From Parafrigoribacterium_A sp035571875 (lineage in GTDB: Bacteria > Actinomycetota > Actinomycetes > Actinomycetales > Microbacteriaceae), in assembly GCA_035571875.1 (NCBI GenBank), contig DATNBR010000079.1:1-64000 (forward strand): a stretch of 64,000 nt of DNA. The letters run 5' to 3'. The position numbers and the translations under genes were made by a program. Below, in pieces: positions 28,893 through 38,341 of this stretch. The first letter of the stretch is position 1, and the number at the start of each line of letters is the position of its first letter. Under the pieces are notes generated by a model. It was not told the origin of the DNA and searched no databases. It saw nothing but the letters and a program-made list of their open reading frames with translations.

Positions 28893-30686
28893 CTAGCCGA
28901 CCTTGCGTCGCACCAGATCGGCAAGCTGGTCGGCGTCGAGCGCGAACAGGTCACGCGACCCCGCGGTGGCAGCCCCCAGCAGAGCACCGGATGCCGGCAG
29001 CAGCTGCTCGGCGTAGAAGCGCGCCATCACCAGCTGGGTCTCTGCCTGCTCGGCGTCGTCCACGGTGAGTCCGGCGAGCGCGGAGCGAGCGAGCAGCCAG
29101 CCGCCGAGGCACAGGCCCCACATCCGCTGGTACGGAACCGAACCGGCGAGCACGGCGTTCGGGTCATCCATACCGGTCTTCAGCATCCAACCGGTCGCCT
29201 TCTCGAGGGCGCCGAACTGCCGTTCGAGCTCGGTTCTGATCGAGTCGAACTCCGCGCCCGCTGCCTCGAGCTCGGGCAGGATCTCGCGCATCGTGGCGTG
29301 GAACTCCATGAAAGAGGCACCCCTGCGGATGCCGAGCTTGCGCCCCACAAGGTCCGCCGCCTGGATTCCGTTGGTGCCCTCGTAGATCGCCGTGATGCGA
29401 ACGTCGCGGTAGTGCTGTGCGACGCCGGTCTCCTCGACGAATCCCATGCCGCCGTGGATCTGCAGCGCGAGTGAGGTGAGCTCGTTGCCGAGGTCGGTGC
29501 CGAAGGACTTGCAGATCGGGGTGAGCAGGCCGACGATCTCGTTGGCACGCTCGCGCGCGGCGGGGTCGGGATCATTGGTGCTGCGGTCGACGTACGCGGC
29601 GTTCAACATCATCAGGCGACGCGCCGCGGCCAGGTAGGTCTTCTGCGTCATCAGCATCCGGCGCACATCCGGGAAGTCGATGATCGGGGAGTCGGTCGCG
29701 GCGCCGATCGCGCGGCCCTGAATGCGCTCGCGCGCGTAGTCGAGCGACTGCTGGTACGCGCGCTCAGCGACGGCGACGCCCTGCATGCCCACCGAGAGGC
29801 GGGCGCTGTTCATCATGATGAACATGATGCGCATGCCGAAGTTCTCATCGCCGATGAGGTACCCGGTGGCATCTTCGTACGACAGCACGCAGGTCGGCGA
29901 ACCATGGATGCCCAGCTTGTGCTCGAGCGACAGGGTGTGCACGCCGTTGCGCTCGCCCAGCGAGCCATCCTCGTTCACGAGGAACTTCGGCACGATGAAG
30001 CAGGAGATGCCCTTCGTGCCGGCTGGCGCGCCGGGGGTGCGGGCGAGCACGAGGTGCACGATCTGCTCGGCCATGTCGTGGTCGCCGAACGTGATGAAGA
30101 TCTTCTGGCCGGTGATGGCGTACGTGCCGTCATCGTTCTTGACCGCGCGCGTGGTGAGTGCTCCGACATCCGACCCGGCCTGCGGTTCGGTGAGGTTCAT
30201 GGTGCCGCTCCACTCGCCCGTCACCATCTTCGGCAGGTAGCGCTGCTTGAGTTCGTCGCTGCCGTAGTGGAGCAGCGCCTCGATCGCGCCCTGGGTGAGG
30301 AGCGGAGCGAGCGCGAACGCCATGTTCGCGGTGGTCATGAGTTCCTGGATGGCGAGGCCGATGGTGCGCGGGAAGCCGCCGCCGCCGAACTCTTCGGGCA
30401 GCGGCACCGCGCCCCAGCCCGCCTCGACGTATTGGGCGTACGCCTCCTTGAAGCCGGTGGGGGTGACGACCGTGCCGTCCGGCTGCCTGCGGGCACCCTC
30501 GAGGTCACCGGCACGGTTGGTCGGGGCGACGACCTCGGCCATGAAGTCACCGCACTCCTCGAGCAGCTCGACCACGGTGTCGAGGTCGGCCTGCTCGAAT
30601 CCGGGCATTCCGGCGATCTCCGGATAGCCCACGACGTGTTCGAGGGTGAAGGCAAGGTCAGAAACTTGGGGACGATACTGGCTCAT
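28893..30686 (-). CDS. Acyl-CoA dehydrogenase (FadE5/AcdA-like long form)
   Basis: 597 aa from the ATG at 30686 (a longer frame to 30887 enters the neighbouring operon). It has an N-terminal extension domain, the FAD-binding middle domain with MNLTEPQAGSDVGALTTRA and KIFITFGDHD, the C-terminal helical domain with AIYEGTNGIQAADLVGRKL, and an additional ~120-residue C-terminal domain typical of the 600-residue class. It starts beta-oxidation and passes electrons to ETF, which is encoded next door. Confidence 0.94.
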   Translation of the reverse strand: MSQYRPQVSDLAFTLEHVVGYPEIAGMPGFEQADLDTVVELLEECGDFMAEVVAPTNRAGDLEGARRQPDGTVVTPTGFKEAYAQYVEAGWGAVPLPEEFGGGGFPRTIGLAIQELMTTANMAFALAPLLTQGAIEALLHYGSDELKQRYLPKMVTGEWSGTMNLTEPQAGSDVGALTTRAVKNDDGTYAITGQKIFITFGDHDMAEQIVHLVLARTPGAPAGTKGISCFIVPKFLVNEDGSLGERNGVHTLSLEHKLGIHGSPTCVLSYEDATGYLIGDENFGMRIMFIMMNSARLSVGMQGVAVAERAYQQSLDYARERIQGRAIGAATDSPIIDFPDVRRMLMTQKTYLAAARRLMMLNAAYVDRSTNDPDPAARERANEIVGLLTPICKSFGTDLGNELTSLALQIHGGMGFVEETGVAQHYRDVRITAIYEGTNGIQAADLVGRKLGIRRGASFMEFHATMREILPELEAAGAEFDSIRTELERQFGALEKATGWMLKTGMDDPNAVLAGSVPYQRMWGLCLGGWLLARSALAGLTVDDAEQAETQLVMARFYAEQLLPASGALLGAATAGSRDLFALDADQLADLVRRKVG

Positions 30687-30740
30687 GCTGGCCAGCGTAG
30701 CCGGAGCCGCTCGCGCCACAGAGCCGGCCCGGCATGTGCC

Positions 30741-30769
30741 CAGAATTGTGCCGATTCCGCACAATTCTG
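30741..30769. promoter_or_regulatory. 11-bp inverted repeat before the acyl-CoA dehydrogenase
   Basis: CAGAATTGTGC-N7-GCACAATTCTG, perfect arms, centred about 70 bases upstream of the acyl-CoA dehydrogenase ATG and 45 bases past the cytochrome b stop. AT-rich, evenly spaced arms look like a TetR-type operator, but a terminator for the etf operon is possible. No regulator gene is adjacent. Confidence 0.6.
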
Positions 30770-30813
30770 CGTCGGATGCGCCGAGAAACCGCGGTGTTTT
30801 CCTACAACGCGCC

Positions 30814-31740
30814 TCAGCGCGAGACCGAGCCCATGAGCGACGCGACGGGGCGCAGCAGGAGAGGCCGTGCGGCCACCCAGGCGGCAATCACCACGACGAG
30901 TGAGGCAGCGAAGATGCCGAAGCCGACCCAGTTCTCGTTGTCACTGCCGCCGTACATGTGGTTGAGGTTGCGCAGGGCTCCGGTCGCCAGCACGAGCGTC
31001 ACGTGAACGACGATGAACAGCACGAAGTACAGCATGACGGGCAGGTGGATGGCTCTCGCGAGTCGAATCGGATAGATGCGACCCAGCGTGACGGCGTTGC
31101 GCGGCCACGCCCCGGACATCCGCCAGCCGGTGAGGATGGCCAGCGGCGCGGCGATGAAGACGGTGACGAAGTAGGCGAGCAGTTGCAGGGCGTTGTAGTT
31201 GACCCAGCCGTTGTCGATCGGCCAGCCGAGCGACGCGTACTGGATCGCCACCGACACGGCGTTGGGGAACACGTCCCAGTGGACGGGCACGATGCGGGTC
31301 CACTGCCCGGTGCTGAAGATGAGAACGTAGAACAGCGCGCCGTTGATGATCCAGAGCCAGCCGAGGCTGAGGTGGAACCAGAGATCGAGGCTGATCTTGA
31401 GCGGCGGGTTCTTCGTGCGGATCAGGCCCGTGTTGTTGCGCACCCAGCGCGCCGGCGGCCTGCCCGTGGTGCGCACCTTCCATCCGGCCCGGATGATCAG
31501 CACGATGAAGAAGAAGTTCAGATAGTGCTGCCAGGCGAGCCACGCCGGGAATCCGACCGGCGCGCCCTCTGGCAGCGCCGAGCGGCCCGGGTAGTCCTTC
31601 ATGAAGGACTGCACAGCGGGCAGGCCGCGGATGCCCTTGGCGGCGAGCACGATGAGAAAGAGCACGACGAGCGCTGCGGGGATGATCCAGACGAGCTTGA
31701 ACCACCTGCTCGAGGTGATGGACGCGTTTGTGGTTGCCAC
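30814..31740 (-). CDS. Cytochrome b561/b6-domain membrane protein of the etf operon
   Basis: 308 aa, GTG start overlapping the etfA stop by one base. About six membrane segments. Four histidines lie in or at the ends of helices (H72, H123, H232, H246), enough for two b hemes in the cytochrome b561/b6-like domain. Cotranscription with etfB and etfA suggests that it takes electrons from ETF into the quinone pool, the job ETF-quinone oxidoreductase does elsewhere. This role is inferred. No iron-sulfur motif is present. Confidence 0.85.
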   Translation of the reverse strand: MATTNASITSSRWFKLVWIIPAALVVLFLIVLAAKGIRGLPAVQSFMKDYPGRSALPEGAPVGFPAWLAWQHYLNFFFIVLIIRAGWKVRTTGRPPARWVRNNTGLIRTKNPPLKISLDLWFHLSLGWLWIINGALFYVLIFSTGQWTRIVPVHWDVFPNAVSVAIQYASLGWPIDNGWVNYNALQLLAYFVTVFIAAPLAILTGWRMSGAWPRNAVTLGRIYPIRLARAIHLPVMLYFVLFIVVHVTLVLATGALRNLNHMYGGSDNENWVGFGIFAASLVVVIAAWVAARPLLLRPVASLMGSVSR

Positions 31741-32711
31741 TAGTGTTTCCGTGCCTCGATCGCCTCGATGAGCTGCGGCACGACGGTGAACACGTCGCCA
31801 ACGATACCGAAGTCCGCGATGTCGAAGATCGGGGCATCCGCATCCTTGTTGATGGCGACGATCGTCTTCGCCGTCTGCATGCCGGCCCTGTGCTGGATGG
31901 CACCGGAGATTCCGAGCGCGATGTAGAGCTGCGGAGCCACCGTGGTGCCGGTCTGGCCGACCTGCAGCGTCTGCGGCACGTAGCCCGCGTCGACCGCGGC
32001 GCGGGATGCCCCGACGGCGCCACCGAGCGCATCCGCCAGTCTTTCGACGAGCTCGAACTTCTCCTTCGAGCCGAGTCCGCGACCGCCGGAGACGACGGTG
32101 GATGCGTCGCGCAACTCCGGCCTGGACGACGCCTCAACCGCGTCGTGAACGGCATCGATCACGGCGGCGGCGGACGCATCGACCTCGATCGGCACCGTCG
32201 TGACATCGGCCGTCGCGGCGGCGGCACGATCCTGGATGGCGCCGGGGCGCACCGTGACGATGGGCGTTCCTCCCTCGACCGCGGCCTCGACCGTGTACGC
32301 ACCGCCGAACACGGAGTGGGTGGCGACGATCCTGCCGGCATCCGCTCTGACGTCCACGGCGTCGACGAGGAGCCCGCCGCCGATGCGCACGGCGAGCCGC
32401 GCGGCCACATCGCGGCCCTCGACCGAGTGGGCGAGCAGGATCGCCGCGGGATCGAGCGCTGCGTGAGCGGCGACGAGAGCCTCCACCTCGGGGGCCACGA
32501 GCAGCGTGCCGACCTGATCGCTCTCCGCGACGTAGACCTGGGGGGCGCCGAGCCCACCCAGTTCCGCGGCGAGTGCGGATCCCGCGCCGGGCTTCGCGGC
32601 GACGACCGCCACCGGCGTGCCGAGCTTTGCGGCGGCGGCGAGGAGTCCCGCGGCCGTGTTCCTGATTGCTCCCGTGCCCGAGAGTTCGATCAGCGTGAGT
32701 ATGTTCGACAT
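31740..32711 (-). CDS. etfA: Electron transfer flavoprotein alpha subunit
   Basis: 323 aa. The N-terminal AANH-like domain is followed by the FAD-binding C-terminal domain (VGQTGTTVAPQLYIALGISG, then QHRAGMQTAKTIVAINKDAD and PIFDIADFGIVGD), the ETF-alpha signature. It accepts electrons from acyl-CoA dehydrogenases. It lies 13 bases after etfB. Confidence 0.97.
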   Translation of the reverse strand: MSNILTLIELSGTGAIRNTAAGLLAAAAKLGTPVAVVAAKPGAGSALAAELGGLGAPQVYVAESDQVGTLLVAPEVEALVAAHAALDPAAILLAHSVEGRDVAARLAVRIGGGLLVDAVDVRADAGRIVATHSVFGGAYTVEAAVEGGTPIVTVRPGAIQDRAAAATADVTTVPIEVDASAAAVIDAVHDAVEASSRPELRDASTVVSGGRGLGSKEKFELVERLADALGGAVGASRAAVDAGYVPQTLQVGQTGTTVAPQLYIALGISGAIQHRAGMQTAKTIVAINKDADAPIFDIADFGIVGDVFTVVPQLIEAIEARKH

Positions 32712-32724
32712 CGTCCGCTCCTTG

Positions 32725-33492
32725 TCAGATCAGGTGGCCCGCGGCGAGGAACTCGGCGAGTTCCACTCCGGCGTTGCCCTCGTCGACGATCTTCTTGCCG
32801 GCCTCTCGCGCGGGCCGTTCGGTCGTGCTCAGGATCACGGAGCGAGCGGCCGCCTCGGCGACGGCGAGATCGCCGAGCGACAGCACGCTGATCGGCTTCT
32901 TCTTCGCGCCGAGGATGCCCTTGAAGTTGGGAAAGCGCGCCTCGGGTGCGCGTTCGGTGATGGAGATCACGGCGGGGAGGGCGGCGTGCACGTCGAGGCT
33001 GCCATTCTCCGTCTCGCGAGTGCCGCTGATCGTGGAGCCCGAGACCTCGACCGCATCGATGGCGGTGAGGTGCGGCACGCCCAGTCTCTCGGCGACCATG
33101 GCGGGCATGACACCGCCGCGGCCATCCGTCGATTCGTTGCCGGCGATGATGAGGTCGTAACCGCTGTTCGCTGCGGCCGCGGCGAGCACGGCGGAGGTGC
33201 GCACGAGGTCGGCCGCCTCGAGGTCATCGTCGAGCACGTGGATGGCGGAGTCGGCTCCCAGGGACAGTCCCTTGCGCAGGGAGGCGGTGAGGGCATCCGG
33301 CCCCATCGCGAGCAGCACCACCTCGGTGTCTTTCTGCGCATCTTTGAAGGTCAGCGCAGTCTCGATCGCCCGCTCCACGATCTCGTCGATGATCGGCTCG
33401 CTCGCCTCTCGGTCGAGGATGCCGGTGGTCGGATCGAGCTTTCGCTCGTCGTAGGTGTCTGGCACCTGCTTCACCAGCACGATGATCTTCAT
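32725..33492 (-). CDS. etfB: Electron transfer flavoprotein beta subunit
   Basis: 255 aa. Starts MKIIVLVKQVPDT and contains LIIAGNESTDGRGGVMPAMV, the AMP/flavin-binding segment. A strong GAGGAGGAG site precedes the ATG. First gene of etfB-etfA-cytochrome b. Confidence 0.97.
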   Translation of the reverse strand: MKIIVLVKQVPDTYDERKLDPTTGILDREASEPIIDEIVERAIETALTFKDAQKDTEVVLLAMGPDALTASLRKGLSLGADSAIHVLDDDLEAADLVRTSAVLAAAAANSGYDLIIAGNESTDGRGGVMPAMVAERLGVPHLTAIDAVEVSGSTISGTRETENGSLDVHAALPAVISITERAPEARFPNFKGILGAKKKPISVLSLGDLAVAEAAARSVILSTTERPAREAGKKIVDEGNAGVELAEFLAAGHLI

Positions 33493-33675
33493 TGATTCTC
33501 TCCTCCTCGTGGGCCCCGCGCGGCTCTCTCGTGGATCGCCGCCACAGACACATTCGATCGATGACTATCCGACAGAACTAAAGATCATCGTATGCGGCGG
33601 GCCTGAACGTGCCGGCATCGGATGTGGGGTTCTCACTATCGGCGTTTGCGGCTGCTGCGCCTCGTTGGAGAGTTT

Positions 33676-33753
33676 CTCCGCGAGTTGCCCACTTTCGCCC
33701 CGTTTTCACCGGATTTCGGGCGATTGCGGGGCACAAGTGGGCAACTCGCGGAG
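33676..33753. terminator. 19-bp inverted repeat after gabT
   Basis: CTCCGCGAGTTGCCCACTT (33676-33694) and its exact complement (33735-33753) enclose a loop with a further GCCCCG/CGGGGC stem. It begins 6 bases after the gabT stop on the minus strand. It may terminate gabT and insulate etfB, or be a single copy of a dispersed palindromic element. Confidence 0.7.
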
Positions 33754-33759
33754 GAACGG

Positions 33760-35133
33760 TCAGGAGGCGGCGAGCGCCTCGGCGACGACCTGGAGGCCCT
33801 CGGTCAGCAGTTCGTCGGAGATGGAGAGCGGCGGCAGGAACCGGATGACATTGCCAAAGGTTCCACAGGTGAGCACGATGACGCCCGCGGTGTATGCCGC
33901 GGTCGCGATCCGCCCCGCGAGTGCGGCGTCGGGTGCCCCGGTGGCGGCGTCGACGAGCTCGATGGCGACCATGGCTCCGCGGCCGCGAAGGTCGCCGATG
34001 CGGGCATCCGCCTGCTGCATCGCGCCGAGCCGGTCGTACAGGATGTCGCCGAGCTGTCGAGCGCGCTCGATCAGTCCGTCCTCCTCGTAGCTGCGCATCG
34101 CGGCGAGCGCTGCAGCGCAGGCGAGCGGGTTGCCGGCGTAAGTGCCGCCGAGGCCGCCGACGTGGGGCGCGTCCATGATCTCGGCGCGTCCGGTGACCGC
34201 AGAGAGCGGCAGGCCGCCCGCGATGCCCTTGGCCGTGAGGATGATGTCGGGCACGATGCCCTCGTGCTCGCAGGCGAACATGGCACCGGTGCGAGCGAAG
34301 CCGGTCTGCACCTCGTCGGCGATGAAGACGACGTCGTTCTTGGCCGCCCACTCGACGAGTGCCGGTAGGAAGCCCTCGGCGGGCACGACGAAGCCACCCT
34401 CACCCTGGATGGGCTCGATGATGATGGCGGCGAGGTTTGCCGCACCGATCTGCTTCTCGATCATCGTGATCGCCTGGGCCGCGGCCTCGGCTCCACTCAG
34501 TCCGCCGTCCCGAAACGGGTACGACATCGGCGCGCGGTAGATCTCGGGCGCGAACGGTCCGAAGCCGCTCTTGTATGGCATGCTCTTCGCAGTGAGCGCC
34601 ATGGTGAGGTTGGTGCGGCCGTGATAGGCGTGATCGAAAGCGACCACCGCCTGCTTGCCGGTGTAGCTGCGCGCGATCTTCACGGCGTTCTCCACCGCCT
34701 CGGCGCCCGAGTTGAACAGGGCGCTGCGCTTCTCGTGGTCGCCGGGCGTCAGCCGATTGAGGGTCTCCGCGACCTCGACGTAGGAGTCGTAGGGCGTGAC
34801 GGTGAAGCAGGTGTGGGTGAACTGCTCGAGCTGCGCACGCACGGCCTCCACCACCCGCGGTGCGCTGTTGCCCACGCCCGTGACGGCGATGCCCGAGCCG
34901 AGGTCGATGAGCGAGTTGCCGTCAACATCGACGAGCACCCCTCCCCCGGCCGCCGCGGCGAAAACGGGGATGGCGTGGCCCACGCCCGAGGCCACGGCCT
35001 GGCTCTTGCGCCTCGCGAGTTCAACCGACTTCGGACCGGGGATGGACGTGACGAGCCTGCGCTCCTGCGGCAGCGACGGACCGCCCAGGGGCGTGGTTGT
35101 AGTGGTGTCTGAAACGATCGTCATGGCTGTCAT
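33760..35133 (-). CDS. gabT: 4-aminobutyrate-2-oxoglutarate transaminase
   Basis: 457 aa from the ATG at 35133; in-frame ATGs at 35142 and 35124 are equally possible and none has a clear ribosome site. Class III aminotransferase: PLP Lys in ILTAKGIAGG, IADEVQTGFARTG, SGAEAVENAVKIAR and GTYAGNPLACAAAL. It converts GABA to succinic semialdehyde. Divergent from the PucR-type regulator and functionally joined to gabD (36872). Confidence 0.93.
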   Translation of the reverse strand: MTAMTIVSDTTTTTPLGGPSLPQERRLVTSIPGPKSVELARRKSQAVASGVGHAIPVFAAAAGGGVLVDVDGNSLIDLGSGIAVTGVGNSAPRVVEAVRAQLEQFTHTCFTVTPYDSYVEVAETLNRLTPGDHEKRSALFNSGAEAVENAVKIARSYTGKQAVVAFDHAYHGRTNLTMALTAKSMPYKSGFGPFAPEIYRAPMSYPFRDGGLSGAEAAAQAITMIEKQIGAANLAAIIIEPIQGEGGFVVPAEGFLPALVEWAAKNDVVFIADEVQTGFARTGAMFACEHEGIVPDIILTAKGIAGGLPLSAVTGRAEIMDAPHVGGLGGTYAGNPLACAAALAAMRSYEEDGLIERARQLGDILYDRLGAMQQADARIGDLRGRGAMVAIELVDAATGAPDAALAGRIATAAYTAGVIVLTCGTFGNVIRFLPPLSISDELLTEGLQVVAEALAAS

Positions 35134-35162
35134 CGTAGGCATCGCCGCGCAGCCACCATATA

Positions 35163-35173
35163 TACACTGTGTA
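35163..35173. promoter_or_regulatory. Palindrome in the gabT/pucR divergent promoter
   Basis: TACACTGTGTA, a perfect 5+1+5 palindrome, lies 30 bases before gabT and 42 before the PucR-type gene, next to TATATA that could be the gabT -10 box. Candidate binding site of the adjacent regulator. Confidence 0.5.
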
Positions 35174-35215
35174 CAAGCAGGGCCGTGCAGTGGCCGTGCT
35201 GTATAGGAGGTGACC

Positions 35216-36766
35216 GTGCCCGCAACACTCCAGCGGCTCCTCGAGGCACCGGGCCTCGCTCTGCGATTGCTGAATCCCCCGGATGAACTGCCCCCGGCAT
35301 CCCTGACCGCTGCCATCAGTTGGGTGCACAGTTCCGACCTCGTTGACCCGACACCGTTCCTCTCCGCGGGCCAGGTGCTGCTGACCACGGGTGCGCACTT
35401 CCCCGCGGACGACAGTGACGACGATTTCTACCGGCACTACGTCGACCGCCTCCACGACCGGGGCATCGCCGGGCTCGGCTTCGGCACGGAGGTGTTGCGC
35501 TCGGGAACACCCGAGGCGCTCGTGGCAGCCTGTCGCGACCGGTCACTTGCGGTGTTCGAGGTGCCGTACCGCACGCCATTCATCGCCGTGGCGCGGCTCG
35601 CGGCCGACATCGTCGCCGAAGACAGCCACGCCAGGGAGAGCTGGGCGCTGCGAGCGCAGCGGGCGATCGCGCTCGCCGCCACGAGGCCCGACGGGCTCTC
35701 GGCGACCCTCGCGGAACTCTCCGCACAACTCGGCTGCTGGGTCGCGCTCTTCGACGCGGCGGGCTCGCTGGATCGGGTCTTTCCGGATGGCGCGGTCTCC
35801 CCCGCCGCCACCGACTCCATGCGCGACGACGTGGCGCGGCTGCTGCGCGGGGGCAGGCGATCGAGCGCGGCGGTGACCTCGAGCGGTGAATCGGTGACGC
35901 TGCAGTCCCTCGGCGAGCGCGGACGCCTGCGCGGGGCCCTCGCGATCGGTGGCATGGCCGAGCGCGATCAGGCGAGCGAGCAGGTGGTGACGAGCGTGAT
36001 CGCCCTCGCGAGCCTCGCCCTCGAGCAGAACCACGCGCTCGACCGTGCCCGCGGCCACCTGCGCTCGGGCCTGCTGCACATGCTGCTGAACGGTGAGGTC
36101 GCGCTCGTCGCCGGAATCGCCGAGCAGATGTGGGGCGCGCTGCCGCCCGCGCCGGTGCGGCTCATCGTCGCAGAAGCGCCGGCGGATGCGCTCGACTCCG
36201 CGGTGGAGTACCTCGAGGTGCGGGCGCAAAACGCGAGCTCACCGCTCTTCTACGCCGTGCTCGGCGAGACCGTCGTGCTCTGCGTGCCAGCGGAGTCAGC
36301 AGGCCTCGACGAGCTCGTCGGCTCGCTCGAGCTCCGTGCCGGCGTCTCCGCACCCCACGACTACGACCGGATGCCCGAGGCACGGCGAGAGGCGACGCTC
36401 GCGCTCGAGGCGGCCCGGCTCGATGGTCGTGGCGTGGTGCGGTTCGAGTCCCTCGCCGAGCGCGGCATGCTCGCCTTGGTGGGAGGCGAGCGGGCGCGGG
36501 CGCTCGGGCTCGGCATCCTGCGGCCGGTTCTCGATCGGGACGCCGCCGGGGGCTCCACCCTGCTGGAATCCCTGCGAGTGTGGCTCGCACACAATGGGCA
36601 GTTCGAGGGGGCCGCGCACCAACTCGGGGTGCACCGCCACACCCTGCGCGCCAGGATCGCGCAGGTGGAGGAGCTGCTCGGACGAGACCTCTCCTCGTTC
36701 CAGGTGCGTGCGGAGCTGTGGGCGGCAATCCTCGCCACCGGGGACGACATCCGTCTGCCGGGCTGA
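35216..36766 (+). CDS. PucR-family regulator of GABA catabolism
   Basis: 516 aa from the GTG at 35216, which has AGGAGG 5 bases upstream; the GTG at 35210 overlaps that site. The N-terminal PucR domain (about 10-140), a central CdaR/GGDEF-like region and the C-terminal PucR-type HTH (LAHNGQFEGAAHQLGVHRHT, LRARIAQVEELLG) are visible. Such regulators control purine or GABA use (GabR-type in actinobacteria). Its place between gabT and gabD makes these the likely targets. Confidence 0.92.
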   Translation: MPATLQRLLEAPGLALRLLNPPDELPPASLTAAISWVHSSDLVDPTPFLSAGQVLLTTGAHFPADDSDDDFYRHYVDRLHDRGIAGLGFGTEVLRSGTPEALVAACRDRSLAVFEVPYRTPFIAVARLAADIVAEDSHARESWALRAQRAIALAATRPDGLSATLAELSAQLGCWVALFDAAGSLDRVFPDGAVSPAATDSMRDDVARLLRGGRRSSAAVTSSGESVTLQSLGERGRLRGALAIGGMAERDQASEQVVTSVIALASLALEQNHALDRARGHLRSGLLHMLLNGEVALVAGIAEQMWGALPPAPVRLIVAEAPADALDSAVEYLEVRAQNASSPLFYAVLGETVVLCVPAESAGLDELVGSLELRAGVSAPHDYDRMPEARREATLALEAARLDGRGVVRFESLAERGMLALVGGERARALGLGILRPVLDRDAAGGSTLLESLRVWLAHNGQFEGAAHQLGVHRHTLRARIAQVEELLGRDLSSFQVRAELWAAILATGDDIRLPG

Positions 36767-36871
36767 GCACTCGACCTCTCGTGATCTCACACCTAAAGTG
36801 GTGAGCAACGTGCGCTGTCGCCGGCCCCTCCGGGATGCGGTTCAGCCGCGCACAGAGGAGCGAGGAACACG

Positions 36872-38239
36872 ATGAGCGAGTTTGCAGTGGTCAACCCGGC
36901 AACCGGCGAGACGATCAAGAGCTACCCGACGATCGGCAACGACGAGTTGGATGCCGCCATCGCGCGCGCAGACCGGGCACACCGCGGGTGGTCACGGTCG
37001 AGCACCGTCGAGGAACGGGCCGCGCTCATCCGCCGCGTCGGTGAACTGCACGTCGAACGGCGAGAGGAACTCGCCGACATCATCGTGCGCGAGATGGGCA
37101 AGCCGCGCGAACAGGCTCTCGGCGAAATCGACTTCAGCGGTGCCATCTACGGCTACTACGCCGACAACGCCGCAGACCTCATGAAGGATGAGCCGATCGA
37201 ACTGCTCGACGGTGAGGGCAGCGCCCTGATCCGGCGCAATTCGCTCGGCGTGCTGCTCGGCATCATGCCGTGGAACTTCCCGTACTACCAGGTCGCGCGC
37301 TTCGCCGGGCCGAACCTCATCATCGGCAACACGATCCTGCTGAAGCACGCCGCACAGTGCCCGGAGTCCGCCGCCGCGATCGAACAGATCTTCCTCGACG
37401 CGGGCTTCCCCGATGGCGCCTACGTCAACCTCTACGCGAGCCACGACCAGCTCGGCACCGTCATCGCCGATCCGCGGGTGCAGGGTGTCTCGCTCACCGG
37501 TTCGGAGCGAGCCGGCGCCGCCGTGGCCGAACTCGCCGGCAAGCACCTCAAGAAGGTCGTGCTCGAGCTCGGCGGCTCCGACCCGTTCATCCTGCTGAGC
37601 ACCGACGACCTGGATGCGACGGTCGAGGCCGCCGTCGCCGCTCGCGTCGACAACAACGGTCAGGCCTGCAACGCGGCCAAGCGCTTCATCGTGATCGATG
37701 ACCTGTATGAGCCGTTCCTGGAGAAGTTCTCCTCCGCGATGTCGGCCGTGACGTTCGGCGACCCCATGGCGGACGACACCGTGCTGGGCCCGCTCTCGTC
37801 GGCCACCGCATCCGATCGACTACAGGAGCAGGTTGATCGTGCCATCGCGGGCGGCGCGCGCGTCGTCGTCTCGGGCGATCGCCAAGACAACTTCTTTCCG
37901 GCGACCGTGCTCACCGACATCACCCCGGACAACGACGCCTACCACGAGGAGTTCTTCGGCCCGGTCGCCGCGGTATACCGGGTCGGCTCGGAGGACGAGG
38001 CGATCACGCTCGCGAACGACACCCCGTTCGGCCTCGGCTCCTACGTCTTCACCACGGATGCCGAGCAGGCTCTGCGCGTCGCCGATCGCATCGACGCCGG
38101 CATGGTCTTCGTCAACGTCGTGGGTGCGGACGCCCCGGAACTGCCCTTCGGAGGGATCAAGGGCTCGGGCTCCGGGCGCGAGCTCGGTCGCTTCGGCGCC
38201 GACGAGTTCGTCAACAAGAAGATGATCCGCATCGGCTGA
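36872..38239 (+). CDS. gabD: Succinate-semialdehyde dehydrogenase
   Basis: 455 aa. Aldehyde dehydrogenase family: MPWNFPYYQVARFAGPNLI, SLTGSERAGAAVAELAGKHL, catalytic Glu in LELGGSDPF and Cys in NNGQACNAAKRF. Oxidises succinic semialdehyde to succinate. The short, ~455-residue, NNGQ-C type matches NAD(P)-dependent SSADH (GabD1-like). It lies 105 bases after the regulator, with a possible promoter between. Confidence 0.93.
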   Translation: MSEFAVVNPATGETIKSYPTIGNDELDAAIARADRAHRGWSRSSTVEERAALIRRVGELHVERREELADIIVREMGKPREQALGEIDFSGAIYGYYADNAADLMKDEPIELLDGEGSALIRRNSLGVLLGIMPWNFPYYQVARFAGPNLIIGNTILLKHAAQCPESAAAIEQIFLDAGFPDGAYVNLYASHDQLGTVIADPRVQGVSLTGSERAGAAVAELAGKHLKKVVLELGGSDPFILLSTDDLDATVEAAVAARVDNNGQACNAAKRFIVIDDLYEPFLEKFSSAMSAVTFGDPMADDTVLGPLSSATASDRLQEQVDRAIAGGARVVVSGDRQDNFFPATVLTDITPDNDAYHEEFFGPVAAVYRVGSEDEAITLANDTPFGLGSYVFTTDAEQALRVADRIDAGMVFVNVVGADAPELPFGGIKGSGSGRELGRFGADEFVNKKMIRIG

Positions 38240-38341
38240 GCCGCAACGCGCACGCGCCGCGCTACGAGCCACACGGCATGCGCGCAGCGATAATGGGGGC
38301 TGGCAGGTCGTTGCCACCACGCAAGGAACGAGGAGGGATCC

